From Megalonaias nervosa (taxonomy: Eukaryota > Mollusca > Bivalvia > Unionida > Unionidae), in the NCBI GenBank assembly GCA_016617855.1, contig JAECUM010009412.1:1-64000 (forward strand): a stretch of 64,000 nucleotides of DNA, given 5' to 3'. Made by a program: the position numbers and the translations under genes. This document shows positions 33,403 through 43,262 of this stretch, piece by piece; within the stretch, counting starts at the first letter, position 1; every line of letters starts with the position of its first letter. A model generated the notes under the pieces. The model was given only the letters and a program-made list of their open reading frames with translations. It did no database searches and was not told where the DNA came from.

Positions 33403-34966
33403 TTAAATTTGTTCATCAAGTGTATTTATTTGAAATGCTGTTAGTCCTGGAAATGGATGTTCAGCAGCAAAAATATTAACTCGGAAATATAAGTACTTGT
33501 TAACAATATTTTCTGTCGGGATTATAAAATATTGTGTTGTTGAAATGTAATTGTCTGTTGTACTATATAATGTTGTCCAGTCGATATCATTTTTTGATCC
33601 TTCCAATTGCCAATTATAAATTCGACCAACACTAGAGTTTAATCTGCCGCGCAAATGAAATTGCCAAATAGTAATTTCAGTAGGACATTTAATTTTAATT
33701 CAAAAATTTTCACCTTCTCCGTTGGTCGTCCACTCATGTCTATCAGAGAAAGCGTAATAAGGATAATTTTCAGGATAATATGCTGATGCGCTTACCTCAA
33801 ACCCGGCTCGGTTGTCAGTTGCTTTATAAAGTGTTGGAATATATCCAACATTATTTTTAGTTCGTTTTATACCACTAGACAGACTATCAACATAAGCTTT
33901 ATTTGTCAGATCATTATAGTTAACTGGAACATATGTCGTAGTTATTTTTTTGTCTCTCATGTTTGTGTTGCCTGTCACTGGTCCACCAGATTTCTTAAAA
34001 TATGGGTTAAGTTCTTCCTTTAACTGAGCGTAACTAATAGCATCAGCATCGGCTTGTGGTGAGGTTGTTGGTAGTCCAGTTATTTTTGAGTTATTACTCA
34101 TTGCAAAGTCATCTGTCATTGTGTCACCGGTTTTGTTAAGTTTACTATCGTCGACAGATTTTAGTTGTGCATAACTTACAGCTTGTGTTTGATTTAAGTT
34201 TTCTGGCGGATATGCAGTCTCTAAATTTATAATTTTTTTACTCGACAGTATTAATATTACCTATAACCGTTCCGCCGATTTTATCAAGTTTGCTATCATC
34301 CACATACCTCAACTGTGAATAACTTACCGCTTGTGTATAATTTAAGTTTGCTGGCAGATACCTGGGCTCCAAATGTATTATATTTTTTTTTGACATATCT
34401 AAGTTACCGCTTAAAGTTCCGCCTGTCAGTGACAACTTATTATCGTCGACGGATTTTAGTTGTGTATAACTCACCGCTTGAGTTGGATTTAAGTTTGCTG
34501 GTGGATATCCAGTCTCTAAATTTATAAATTTTTTTCCTGACATATCTAAGTTGCCGCTTAAAGTTCCGCCTGTCAGTGACAACTTGTTATTATCCACATA
34601 CCTCAACTGTAAATAACTTACCGCTTGAGTCTGATTTAAGTTTGCTGGTGGATATCCAGTCTCTAAATTTATAATTTTTTTCCCTGACATATCTAAGTTG
34701 CCGCTTAAAGTTCCGCCAGATTTATCTAGTTTATTACCGTCGACTGATTTTCGTTGTGCATAACTAACAGCTTGTGTATTAACAGCATTTATTGGCGGAT
34801 AATCTGTTTCTAAAACTATTACTCGCTGATTTGACATGGACAGGTTTCCTGTCATTTTATCACCAGTTTTTTTTAAATATCCGGATAAATCAACAGTTCC
34901 GTTTCTTATTGTACTTACAGCCGATGAATCTCCTAATGTTGTTCCAAATTTTGTATAATAGCTCAT
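33403..34966 (-). pseudogene. Fibre-like attachment protein: seven phage-tail-fibre-type repeats plus discoidin-like domain
   Basis: The start is ATG 34966-34964 (MSYYTKFGTTLGDS). Residues 31-226 are four exact 49-residue repeats of the pattern GGTLSGNLDMSGKKIINLE, a short linker with YPP, then TQAVSYxQLRxVDDNK. Three more diverged units follow. Such repeats occur in bacteriophage tail fibres, where they form trimeric shafts. The C-terminal part has HEWTTNGEGENF, IWQFHLRGRLNSS, IYNWQLEGSKNDIDWTTL and PGLTAFQI, resembling an F5/8-type-C (discoidin-like) or related carbohydrate-binding domain. A frameshift lies near 34240, and TGA at 33702-33700 stands where Trp would fit. Likely role, by inference: host-cell attachment at capsid vertices. 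Confidence 0.75.
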
Positions 34967-35036
34967 TATTTATTTAATATAATATAAAATTGTTAACATT
35001 AGTTAGTTTAATATAACATAAAATATATAACAAACA
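34967..35036. promoter_or_regulatory. Divergent promoter region between fibre and ATPase genes
   Basis: Seventy very AT-rich bases separate the two divergent start codons. An 18-bp direct repeat (TTTAATATAAxATAAAAT at 34973-34990 and 35007-35024, one mismatch, 34 bp apart) is the only structure seen and could serve as paired TATA or regulator sites. Confidence 0.5.
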
Positions 35037-35729
35037 ATGGCAAAGTTAACGGCAACGTCGTCACCGATATTAAATTTTGATACAGAGCGGCTGGTGAAAC
35101 ATAAACATAACAATAAACTTCCAGATTGTCATTATCTTATTGTTGGACGAACTGGATCGGGAAAAACAAATTTGCTTATGAGTTTACTGCTGGGCAATAA
35201 TTTTAACTACGATCGAGTTTATATTTATACAATTAATCCACAGCAAGATAAGTACGAGCTACTTAATGAATATAATAACAAACTTCGTGATGATCTTGAT
35301 GCTGGTGAAGATTTTTTTATTATCAAACAACCAGAAGAACTTGTTCCAGTTAATCAACTTGATTCGTCCGAACATAACATAGTAGTTTTTGACGATATTC
35401 CGTTAAATAATGAAGAGATGAATAAAATAATATCATATTTTTCACTGTCACGTAATAAGAAATGTAATTCTGTTTATTGAGCCCAAGGTTTTTATAATGT
35501 TGACAGATTTACTCGGCGAAATACTGGTTGTTTTATATTATTTCCGGGACTGGACAATGTTGACATTAGAAATATTGCAAACGAGCAATGTGGTGTGGTA
35601 ACAAAAGATAAATTTATTGAATTATATCATAAAGCGACAGCGGATAAACATAACTTTTTCTTATTTGATAAACTAACACATAATCCAACTAAAATGTTTC
35701 GTTGTTGTAATGAAAATTATCTGCAGTAA
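35037..35729 (+). pseudogene. Genome-packaging ATPase (A32/FtsK-HerA type), one in-frame TGA
   Basis: The 230-codon frame has Walker A GRTGSGKT at residues 37-44, Walker B NIVVFDDIP near residues 113-121, and a downstream sensor-like region (FYNVDRFTRRNT, CFILFPGLDN). This matches the virion packaging ATPase of Polintons, adintoviruses and virophages, which pumps DNA into the capsid. TGA at 35478-35480 interrupts it after NSVY, and the conserved sequence carries on in the same frame to TAA 35727-35729. The position normally holds Leu or Ile in relatives, so simple nonsense mutation is plausible. It is the first gene of the plus-strand block. Confidence 0.85.
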
Positions 35730-35744
35730 GTTTATATAATAATT

Positions 35745-37300
35745 ATGGACAAACGAGCAAAATACAGAAAACATATAGAAGATCTAAAAAAAACCTTGCT
35801 CAATCTCAAGTAGCATTTAAGCAGCGAGTACAACAAGCACGACGTGGACAGATAGTTGGCGCAGAAGCACCAGCGACAGTTCTCAAACCAGTTACTGAGG
35901 CACTACTTGGAAAACAACCTGAAACTAAGCCGCTGTCAGAAGAAGAACTTAAGCGACTACAGGAAAAAGGTTTAGTTGGTATTTTTAAAGAACAACAAGA
36001 AGCAGCTGCCGCAAAAATTATTGGTAGATCTGACGAGGAAAAAATAAGATTAGCTGAAAACTTTCAGCACATATTCTTAATCCTGTTGCTAGACAAGCTG
36101 AAATAGATCGTCTGATCAATAATCCACTTGAACTTGAACGAAAATTAGCAAGTTTAACAGTTGGGCCGATTAGGAGAAAGTTAGAAGATATAGAAAAAAA
36201 AATTGAAGAGCCAAAAGAAAAGAGTTGGTATGGGGAAGAAGAAGCTAGAAGAGAATCTCTGAGAAAAGAGCAAGAAATCACAGAAAGAGAAAGATTCAAT
36301 GATGATTGAAAAAAGATGAATGATAAAATAAAAGATTATGAATATAAATCTTTTAATGAAAAATATGGTTTTAAAAATGTTCGATTACATAATATTCGTA
36401 AAGATGATTTCGACGCTGATGAAAGTATTAGAAAACTAACAGAAATAATGCAAGAAAATGAAAAACATGCTAGTGACGTAGTATCAGATAATGAAAGATA
36501 CAAAGAAAGTATTAACTTATATCGACACTCAATTATTGCTGGACTTTATAAGCGAGCTATTATTAATATAAAAAATAACATGCAACATAATGATAACCTT
36601 AGTAGTATAACTACTGAAGCAAAATATTTAGATGAGAAAAGAATAGATTATACTGAAAAACTGTTAGCGGAAGGTAGTTTAATGAGAGAAGCAGATCTAA
36701 AAAGATCACTCGATGAGGCTGAAAAGTATCGGGAAAGTATGAAAAAAGTAGTAAAACAAGAAATAGTAGCAAGAGAATATTTGGATTTTATGAAAGATTA
36801 TGATATTTCTGATGTCGATAATATTAATAAATGGAGCGAAGATAAATATAATGATCTTATTAAAAAAAATTAGATTATATTAGAAAAGATGCAGAAGCTT
36901 ATGCTAAAATTGATACAGCTGCAATAGAATATATTAGAGAATTTTCTGAAAACGCTAGAAATGGTGTTATTGCTAGTGGTTTTAAAAATGCCGCAGAAAC
37001 TTTAGAGGTGGGTAACCTCAGAAAGAAGGATGGGATTTTAAAATCTTTGATCATTTTGATAAACGTCGCTTAGAGAGAGCTGAAAAATCTATGAGTACAA
37101 AAACTGGGACAGGTGTAAAAATATATACATCAACTGCCGAAATGATTGGCAGATTAATGCTGCTGATATCATCAAAGGAAGCTGGAAATGTTGGCGCTGA
37201 AATTGATAATGAAATTATTGACATACTTGATCATTTAAGATCGGAAAATGTATTAACATCTGATGAATATGAAACTTTACACGGCGACCTAATTTTGTAA
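35745..37300 (+). pseudogene. Long coiled-coil Polinton protein, broken
   Basis: The start is ATG 35745 (MDKRAKYRKHIEDLKK), 15 bp after the ATPase stop. A frameshift in the A8 run at 35786-35793 is followed by an Ala/Gln-rich helical part (VAFKQRVQQARRGQIVGAE), a further shift near 36060, a highly charged segment, TGA at 36307-36309, then an intact 185-codon stretch (NDKIKDYEYKSFNEKYGF) and more breaks near 36873-37090. The C-terminal 69 codons (TAEMIGRLMLLISSKEAGN, then ILDHLRSENVLTSDEYETL) match a conserved ending I associate with a large Polinton/adintovirus virion protein. Position between ATPase and penton supports a structural or scaffold role. Function not established. Confidence 0.6.
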
Positions 37301-37346
37301 ATGTTAATTTTGCAAATGTTAATTTTATAAAATATAATAAATAACA

Positions 37347-38113
37347 ATGTCAACAACATTATTACTAGACTCTAGTACGGCCGCGACAGCTAACACGACA
37401 GCTAACGCGAAAGATAGCGCAAATTTTTCAGTAAATTATATTCCAGTGGTACAACTTGATATTGAAAAACAGTATGAAATTGGACTAATTTCCTGTACAT
37501 GTTGGCATTCCATGGATAACGTGAAAACTGGTGTCAATGATGAATTTAACTTTAATAATGGCGCTAGTTGGTTAATTAAAATTCCGCAAGGAGCCTACAA
37601 CATAACTGATTTAAATAAGACGATACGCGAATTAATAACATATGTAGATACAGGAGTCGCTGACAATTTTGAACTAACACCAAATTATAATACTTTACGC
37701 GCCAGAATAACATTAAAAAATAATTTTGAAGTAGATTTTTCATCAGCAAAAGCATAGCCTTGCTGATTGGATTTACTCACAGGAAATATGGATCAACCAC
37801 AGAACAAACTATAACGTATAATGGTGATTTGACGGTAAATATAACCGACGTAAACACAATATTACTAAATTGCTCCATTGCATCTGGATCTTACTCAGCT
37901 CAGGGTAGTAAAGGGCAAACGATATATAGTTTCTCACCAGATGTTCCACCGGGATCGCTGATGCAAATTAGTCCGCGGCAAGTTATTTATTATCCGCTAA
38001 ATGTTGAAAATCAAATAACAGCAATAACTATGCAGTTGACAGATCAATCTGGACGACAGCTAGATCTGAATAACGAGTTTGTTACTTACTATTTACACTT
38101 ACGCGTTGCGTAG
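37347..38113 (+). pseudogene. Penton (minor capsid, single jelly-roll) protein, frameshifted
   Basis: The frame opens at ATG 37347 (MSTTLLLDSSTAATAN), runs to 37757, and continues in a second frame to TAG 38111-38113. The N-terminal part (IPVVQLDIEKQYEIGLISC, GASWLIKIPQGAYNITDL) and the C-terminal part (NVENQITAITMQLTDQSGRQ, then YYLHLRVA) match Polinton and adintovirus pentons, which close the capsid vertices. The frames differ by one base near 37746-37757. It lies directly upstream of other virion genes, as in relatives. Confidence 0.8.
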
Positions 38114-38154
38114 GAGCGCACAATCGACGTCGGTTTTATGCAACCTCAGATATA

Positions 38155-38516
38155 ATGAAACAAAACAAATTTTACAGAAGAAAAATTATTGGTGGATTTT
38201 TGGGAAATATATTTGCTAAAATTATTGAAAATGTTCCGGGAATAGCGCATAAAGTTGCACCAATTGCACTAGACGCATCAAAAGCTTTTGTAACTGGCGC
38301 CGCATCTGCTGCTGGAACTGCGGTGGGACAAAAAATATCTGATAAAATTAAAGGCAATCCACAAAGCTTATCACCACCAACAATCAAACAAGTTATATCA
38401 GAAATCGCTCCAACAAAAGAAACTCAACGTGCTATGATAACAACAAAAAACTTTCATCACCAAAGGGCGAGCAGATTATACAAAAGTTAATATCTAAAGT
38501 AACAGCGCCGCAATAA
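38155..38516 (+). pseudogene. Small Ala/Gly-rich minor virion protein
   Basis: The start is ATG 38155 (MKQNKFYRRKIIGGFLG) preceded by ATATA. An amphipathic Gly/Ala-rich stretch (GIAHKVAPIALDASK, then GAASAAGTAVGQKISDK) recalls adenovirus pVI-like membrane-lytic or cement proteins of adintoviruses, but the match is by composition only. A shift in the A-run near 38443-38449 changes the ending. The likely original frame closes at TAA 38514-38516; the shifted frame closes at 38490. Confidence 0.5.
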
Positions 38517-38543
38517 AATTTTATATAATCTAATAAATAAAAA

Positions 38544-40004
38544 ATGTCTGTCAAAAATTATCTCGATTTAACAGAAACTTATGACAACGAAAACACCATA
38601 ACAGAATTTGAATATATTGAGTATCTCGACGAAAATTCTAATGAGCCAAATAAAGCTGGTGTTAGAACATTTAATACCCGAGACGAAGATGTATTTTTAT
38701 TACCTCACAAGGCAATATTGGAAGTTCGCGGCCAGATTATGACAATAGCTAATGTACCTGTTGCAATTGCAGCTAACACAGAAGTAGCTCTTATAAATGA
38801 TGGCTGGTGTTTATTTAAAAGTGCCAGATATCAGCTGGCCAATCAAATTGTTGAGGATATTTCAAGTCACCTACAAGTTACAAGTACAATCTTAAATATT
38901 ATTTCGTTTTCCGATGATTACTCCAGATCGACTGCAACTAATATGATGTGATTTAAAGATACCGGAAGTGGTGGGTCTGATTTTATGGCATCGTCTGAAT
39001 TTTCAACCGGAGGTCCACCTCTTTTAGTGGCTGGAGCTAATGCCAATGCAGATGCTGCAACTGTAAGAAATTTTCTTATTGCAATAACACCACCAGGTGC
39101 GGCTGCAACCGGCACTGAAATGTTGAATTTGATTAATAACTCATTTCCTACCGTCAGAAAAAATATACGTTACAATGAAGGTTATACCAGAAGAAAGGCA
39201 CTTGCAGCAGCATCACGTCAAATTACAATGATGTTACCGTCAAGTACAGTATTTGGCTTTTGTCGTGACTACAATAAAGTATTTCGTGGACATACACTTA
39301 TTTTAGATCGATCAGAACAGAACGACTGTTTATTTCGGGCTGGCGGAGCTGACGTACAGTTTATTATAAATAAACTTGCGCTGTGCATGCCACGAATAAC
39401 ACCATCAATCACTAAAATGTCAGAATTAAATAATACACTTGATAAACTCTCAAGCAGAATTAATTTTCAGCAACATAAAATATATCAAACAGCTGTTCCA
39501 AATACCACCGACTACACATGGCGAATTACAACAATATCAAGTGAACAACTGCCGAGGCAATTATTTGTTGTATTTCAACGTCAAGCGCGATGTGGTAACC
39601 AACAACAAAATAACGCAATATTTGATAATGCCGATGTTAGACGAATACACGCTAGACTAAATTCAAAGCAATATCCAGAACGAGCAATAGAATGTAATTT
39701 TGCAGATGACGCTAATAAAAATATTACTCGACCTTACATGTACCTGCTCGACGCAGTGCAAAAATATCAGGATGTTGGAGACGGATCTCAGATATCAGTA
39801 GAGGAATTTCGTACGCTTTATCCAATATTTTATTTTGATGTTAGTAAACATAGCGAGCGAGCTGTCGATAGCACAGCTGATATTGAAATTACTTGGACAT
39901 TAGGAGCAGTTCCAGTAGCGCAGTTGTACGTGTACGCGTTAGTGATCAGCGACAGATTTATTACGATTGATTCTGTTGGAGGCAAAATGACAGTACAAGT
40001 TTAA
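38544..40004 (+). pseudogene. Major capsid protein (double jelly-roll hexon), one in-frame TGA
   Basis: A single frame of 487 codons is interrupted only by TGA at 38949-38951. Before it: FLLPHKAILEVRGQI and NDGWCLFKSARYQLANQIVE, the typical start of Polinton major capsid proteins. After it: FKDTGSGGSDF, RRKALAAASRQITMMLPSST, FGFCRDYNKVFRGHTLIL and LALCMPRITPS, typical of the second half. The protein builds the icosahedral shell. Relatives carry an aromatic residue around the TGA position, so Trp would fit. No other break is seen, making it the best preserved large gene of the element. Confidence 0.9.
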
Positions 40005-40023
40005 TCTGTAACTTTAATATAAG

Positions 40024-40455
40024 ATGACAAAATATATTGTAAAAGAAATATATTTAACTGATGGTCAAGTTAAAAAATTAGCAGCTGCTGTTGCAAAGCA
40101 GAGGCAGGTATCATTGAAAATCAACCCTGACATTTCCAAGTGTACTTTAACAAAATTAATGTTAACCAAAAAACAAATAAATAAGTATAACCGCGGCAAA
40201 CCTTTTGTTTTAAATTTAAGTGCCACACAAATAACAGCAATGTCAAAACAAGGTGGTTTCTTTGGTCCGGCATTATCAGTAATAGCCAGAACGTTATTAC
40301 CTAAACTTTTGCCGGTGTTAGGTACATTAGGATTAGCAGTAGCGTCTGGAGCAATATCTGGCGCAACGAAAACAGCAGTTGAGGGCAGTGGTATCGTTCG
40401 CGGTGGTGGTATTGTTGGCAGTGGTATAAAAAAAATTTCGTTTAATTTTATGTGA
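40024..40455 (+). CDS. Conserved Polinton/adintovirus minor virion protein
   Basis: An intact 143-codon ORF starts at ATG 40024, 19 bp after the capsid stop. The first half is basic and patterned (LTDGQVKKLAAAVAKQRQV, LTKKQINKYNRGKPFVLNL, LSATQITAM). The second half is hydrophobic and Gly/Ala-rich (GGFFGPALSVIARTLLPKLL, GTLGLAVASGAISGA) and ends in glycine repeats. This two-part layout is common beside Polinton capsid genes. A role in virion assembly or membrane penetration is inferred from composition. It overlaps no known enzyme motif. Confidence 0.65.
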   Translation: MTKYIVKEIYLTDGQVKKLAAAVAKQRQVSLKINPDISKCTLTKLMLTKKQINKYNRGKPFVLNLSATQITAMSKQGGFFGPALSVIARTLLPKLLPVLGTLGLAVASGAISGATKTAVEGSGIVRGGGIVGSGIKKISFNFM

Positions 40456-40467
40456 CTGATAAATATA

Positions 40468-40641
40468 ATGCCACGACGAAGAAAAACAACAACGAAAAAA
40501 AAGACACCTCGACGTCGAAGAACAACCAAAGGAGGATTTATTCCAATAGCTCTACTTTTAGCGGGTCTAGCGGAAAGTCTACTGCTAAATCTGCTGGGAA
40601 TAGGACGAGGACTAACATTACCGGGAACAGGGCCCCGCTAA
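40468..40641 (+). CDS. Basic core-like protein, 57 residues
   Basis: ATG 40468 follows ATATA. The N-terminus is very basic (MPRRRKTTTKKKTPRRRR), followed by a hydrophobic segment (GGFIPIALLLAGLAESLLL) and TAA at 40639-40641. It resembles the small DNA-condensing mu/X-type core proteins of adenoviruses and adintoviruses. Its end overlaps the start region of the protease in another frame by 13 bp. It is intact. Confidence 0.55.
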   Translation: MPRRRKTTTKKKTPRRRRTTKGGFIPIALLLAGLAESLLLNLLGIGRGLTLPGTGPR

Positions 40642-41066
40642 GTAACTTTGATATACTTGATAAGCTAAAACAAGTAAAAAATTTCCACGGAGTTTATTGC
40701 AAAGATGAACTTGCTGGGAAAATCACTTGTGATTTTCTGGGTGGTCCCTGTGTGATAAATATACAAGATTTCAACGACGGATCTGGTACACATTGGGTAG
40801 CAGTTTATAATAACAATTATTTTGACTCGTTTGGACTTCCTCCAAGTGACGCAATAAAAAAATATATGTCCAGATATAAAATAATTAATTACTCGTCCAA
40901 TTAACTTCAACTTATTGGAACATCAGCTTGTGGATATTATTGCGCGATGTTTATAAAACAGATGTCTAAATCCCCTGACAACGTCAGGAGATCGGATTCC
41001 AATTTTTTAACATTTATTTTACAGTTTGACAAGCATCCTTCTCACGCTAATGATGAGATTGCATAA
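40629..41066 (+). pseudogene. Adenain-like cysteine protease, start codon lost and one in-frame TAA
   Basis: This maturation protease would cleave virion proteins. The catalytic triad is visible: His in GTHWVAVY, Asp in YFDSFGL, Cys in ACGYYCAMF. The conserved start LSNFDIL follows codon AGG at 40629-40631, where related proteins begin with Met, so the start codon appears mutated. TAA at 40902-40904 interrupts the frame just before the catalytic Cys, and the frame continues to TAA 41064-41066. Length, 145 codons, is normal for the family. The position downstream of the capsid genes fits other adintoviruses. Confidence 0.8.
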
Positions 41067-41157
41067 AATTATAAATAATTTTGCCAATTTTATCTAAATT
41101 ACAAATATATAATGTTAACATATTGTCTCAAATGTTAAACTAAAACAGAAAATATCA

Positions 41158-41307
41158 ATGAAACAACAGAAAAAAACAAAGAACAACAGGATGATGCTGA
41201 AAAGTCTTTGCGCAATTTGTGGAAAAAGAAAAAGTATGTTTTTGAGGAAATTGTCTGGAACTGGATGTACTGACGTTGTCAGGGACGTTATTTTAGTAGA
41301 CGATTGA
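41158..41307 (+). CDS. Small zinc-ribbon-like basic protein, 49 residues
   Basis: The ORF runs from ATG 41158 to TGA 41305-41307. It begins MKQQKKTKNNRMMLKSLCAICGKR, shown here only to residue 24 in fragments: a basic lead (MKQQKKTKNN) and a CAICGKRKS knuckle. Proteins with a CxxCGxKxS start lie upstream of the phospholipase-integrase region in related elements, to my recollection. It may be a separate small protein or a shifted N-terminal part of the next ORF. Confidence 0.4.
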   Translation: MKQQKKTKNNRMMLKSLCAICGKRKSMFLRKLSGTGCTDVVRDVILVDD

Positions 41308-41310
41308 AAG

Positions 41311-41382
41311 CAAATATCATTATAAATCTGAAAACAATTATTGTTATACATCTGAAAACAAATATTATTATAAATCTGAAAA
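41311..41382 (+). repeat. 24-bp repeat, three copies, just upstream of the PLA2-integrase start
   Basis: Units 41311-41334, 41335-41358 and 41359-41382 share the pattern CAAATATxATTATAAATCTGAAAA. TATATA and the ATG at 41389 follow directly. This looks like a regulatory array, although it could be a neutral duplication. Confidence 0.75.
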
Positions 41383-41388
41383 TATATA

Positions 41389-42774
41389 ATGATATGCAAG
41401 TGCGATTCTGACAGAGATTTATGTCTCGAGCAAAATAAAATTGTCACATACTGTCAACAATGTAACAACAGAGAAATAATTGGAACAGGTATAGACATAC
41501 ATAAAGTAATTGGCAAATTGCTGAAACCAAAAGGCGGTTGGACATTGCCAGGCCATAAATATACTGGACTTTATAATCCGCTTGATAAACAACTAGATGA
41601 AAATGATAATCCGCTGCCAGGACAAGAACCTTACAATCAAGCTGATGAGATAGCAATGCGCCATGATATCTGCTACCGTGATATAGAACGTCCTGATAAC
41701 GTTCGTGTAGAAAACTCAAAATCAGACTGTGATAAGGTAATGTTGGACGAACTTCGTGATATGAAACCGACAAACGGCCTGCTTCACAAGCTACGAGAAA
41801 GGGTTGACAGAAAGTTGGTGCAGGGTTTTATTGGAGCAAAATATAAACTCGGGCTTGGAAAGCCTCATCTCGAAAAGGAACTGTATGATGATCTAGCAGA
41901 TGAATTACACAAACCTAAAAAAAAAGTTTCCGCGACGTAAAGTTGTCGCAAATGCCGTTGACGATATCTGGGCGATAGATTTAGTAGATGTGTCAAATCT
42001 AGCTGAATTTAACGATAACAGAAGATATCTTTTTAATGTCATAGATGTTTTTAGTAAATATGCTTTTAGTGTGCCATTTTCAGGCAAGACAGGAACGTCA
42101 ATAACTGATGCGCTAAAACAAATAATAACAACTGCAGAAAGAAAACGAAATAGAATCTGGACAGATCACGGAGCAGAATTTTTTAATAAAAGGTTCGAGC
42201 AGTTTTTGCTCCAAAATAACATCAAAAAATATGTTACAGGAAACGAAGGTAAAAGCGTTGTCGTCGAGCGATTTAATCGTACACTAAACGAGAAAATTCA
42301 TAAGTATTTATCAGCTAAAAATACAAATAAATATATTGATAATTTACAAAACATTGTTGACGAATACAATAACAAGAAACACCGAACCACTAAAATGTCG
42401 CCAGATGGCGCAATGAAAAATCCGATATTGGCAAACGAATACATGTACCGCAGACATAAATTTAAAGTTGGTGATCGAGTTAGAATTTCTCTAACGAAAA
42501 AAAAACATTTGACAAAGGATTTATTTAGAAATAGAGCGAAGAAGTATTTGTTGTTGATAAAGTATTTTTAACAATACCTGTAACATACGCGCTAAAGGAT
42601 TTATTGGGTGAGCCTATAACTGGTAGTTTTTATGAACAGGAACTTCAGAAAACTTCCCAAGACGTATTTGTTATTGAAAACGTTATCCGAAAACGCGGTA
42701 ACAAAAGTTTAGTTAAATGGAGAGGATATAGTGATAAATTCAATAGCTGGGTGCCAACTAAGTCGATACAATAA
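41389..42774 (+). pseudogene. Phospholipase A2 domain followed by chromodomain integrase, two frameshifts
   Basis: The first part (41389-41940) has a cysteine cluster (CKCDSDRDLC, CQQC) and a parvovirus-type PLA2 core: calcium loop GHKYTGLYNPL and catalytic HD in ADEIAMRHDICYRD. The domain would open endosomal membranes during entry. A frameshift in the A9 run at 41917-41925 leads to the integrase: first Asp in WAIDLVDV, second in WTDHGAEF, Glu in VVVERFNRTL (33 residues between the last two), which inserts element DNA. A second shift near 42530 leads to a C-terminal chromodomain (VFVIENVIRKRGNKSLVKW, then NSWVP), ending at TAA 42772-42774. The ELHKP...FPRR join between domains suggests one original ORF. 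Confidence 0.85.
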
Positions 42775-43228
42775 TGTTATTATAAATTTGTTCGTACTTT
42801 ACAAGTACAGATTTACATTTGATAGTTTTACATAACGAAATTAAATGTAATTTTCTTGTATTATCAACTGGCATTAAATTAAATATTTTAACAAAAATAA
42901 AATCATATTTTATATTTCTTTGATGGCCAGTTATTTTAATATCTAAAAAAGGTTTGATAAGCTGCTAAAATATTTGTTGCTCGGTAACTGTAAAATTAAA
43001 TTTTATTTTTTTAGCAATGTGATACTTAACATTATATCGTCCAGTTGTCGGCCTGCTGTAATTTTTTCTGTCAGCGACAGTAACTACTTCATCGTCGGAC
43101 TCGTTGTTGTACAAAATATCATCTTCGCTATAGCTAGAAAATTTATCTGTGATTGGCAAAATTACTTGTAATTTTGTGGCGATATAATCTTCCGCGTATA
43201 TAGCAGCAAGTCTTTTCATCAAGTTCAT
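42758..43228 (-). pseudogene. Unknown Polinton gene with in-frame TAG
   Basis: The start is ATG 43228-43226 (MNLMKRLAAIYAEDYIATKL). An acidic middle (SSYSEDDILYNNESDDEVV) is followed by a conserved-looking part (TTGRYNVKYHIAKKIKFNF). TAG at 42967-42965 interrupts, but the frame continues with protein-like sequence (KPFLDIKITGHQRNIKYDF) to TAG 42760-42758, overlapping the end of the integrase by 17 bp on the other strand. No family is recognised. The gene diverges from the 98-codon ORF at 43263 across 34 AT-rich bases. Confidence 0.45.
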
Positions 43229-43262
43229 ATAATAATATATTTTTATCTAATTATAAATAATA

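Noticed and set aside
32176..38951. A consistent alternative genetic code (UGA = Trp) for the Polinton
   Set aside because: Trp is encoded by TGG throughout polymerase, integrase and most other genes, and TAA and TAG breaks occur as well. Kept as a finding about TGA codons but not asserted as a code change.
40065..40529. 154-codon minus-strand ORF opposite the minor virion protein
   Set aside because: Shadow of the plus-strand gene; its composition mirrors the complement of glycine- and alanine-rich codons.
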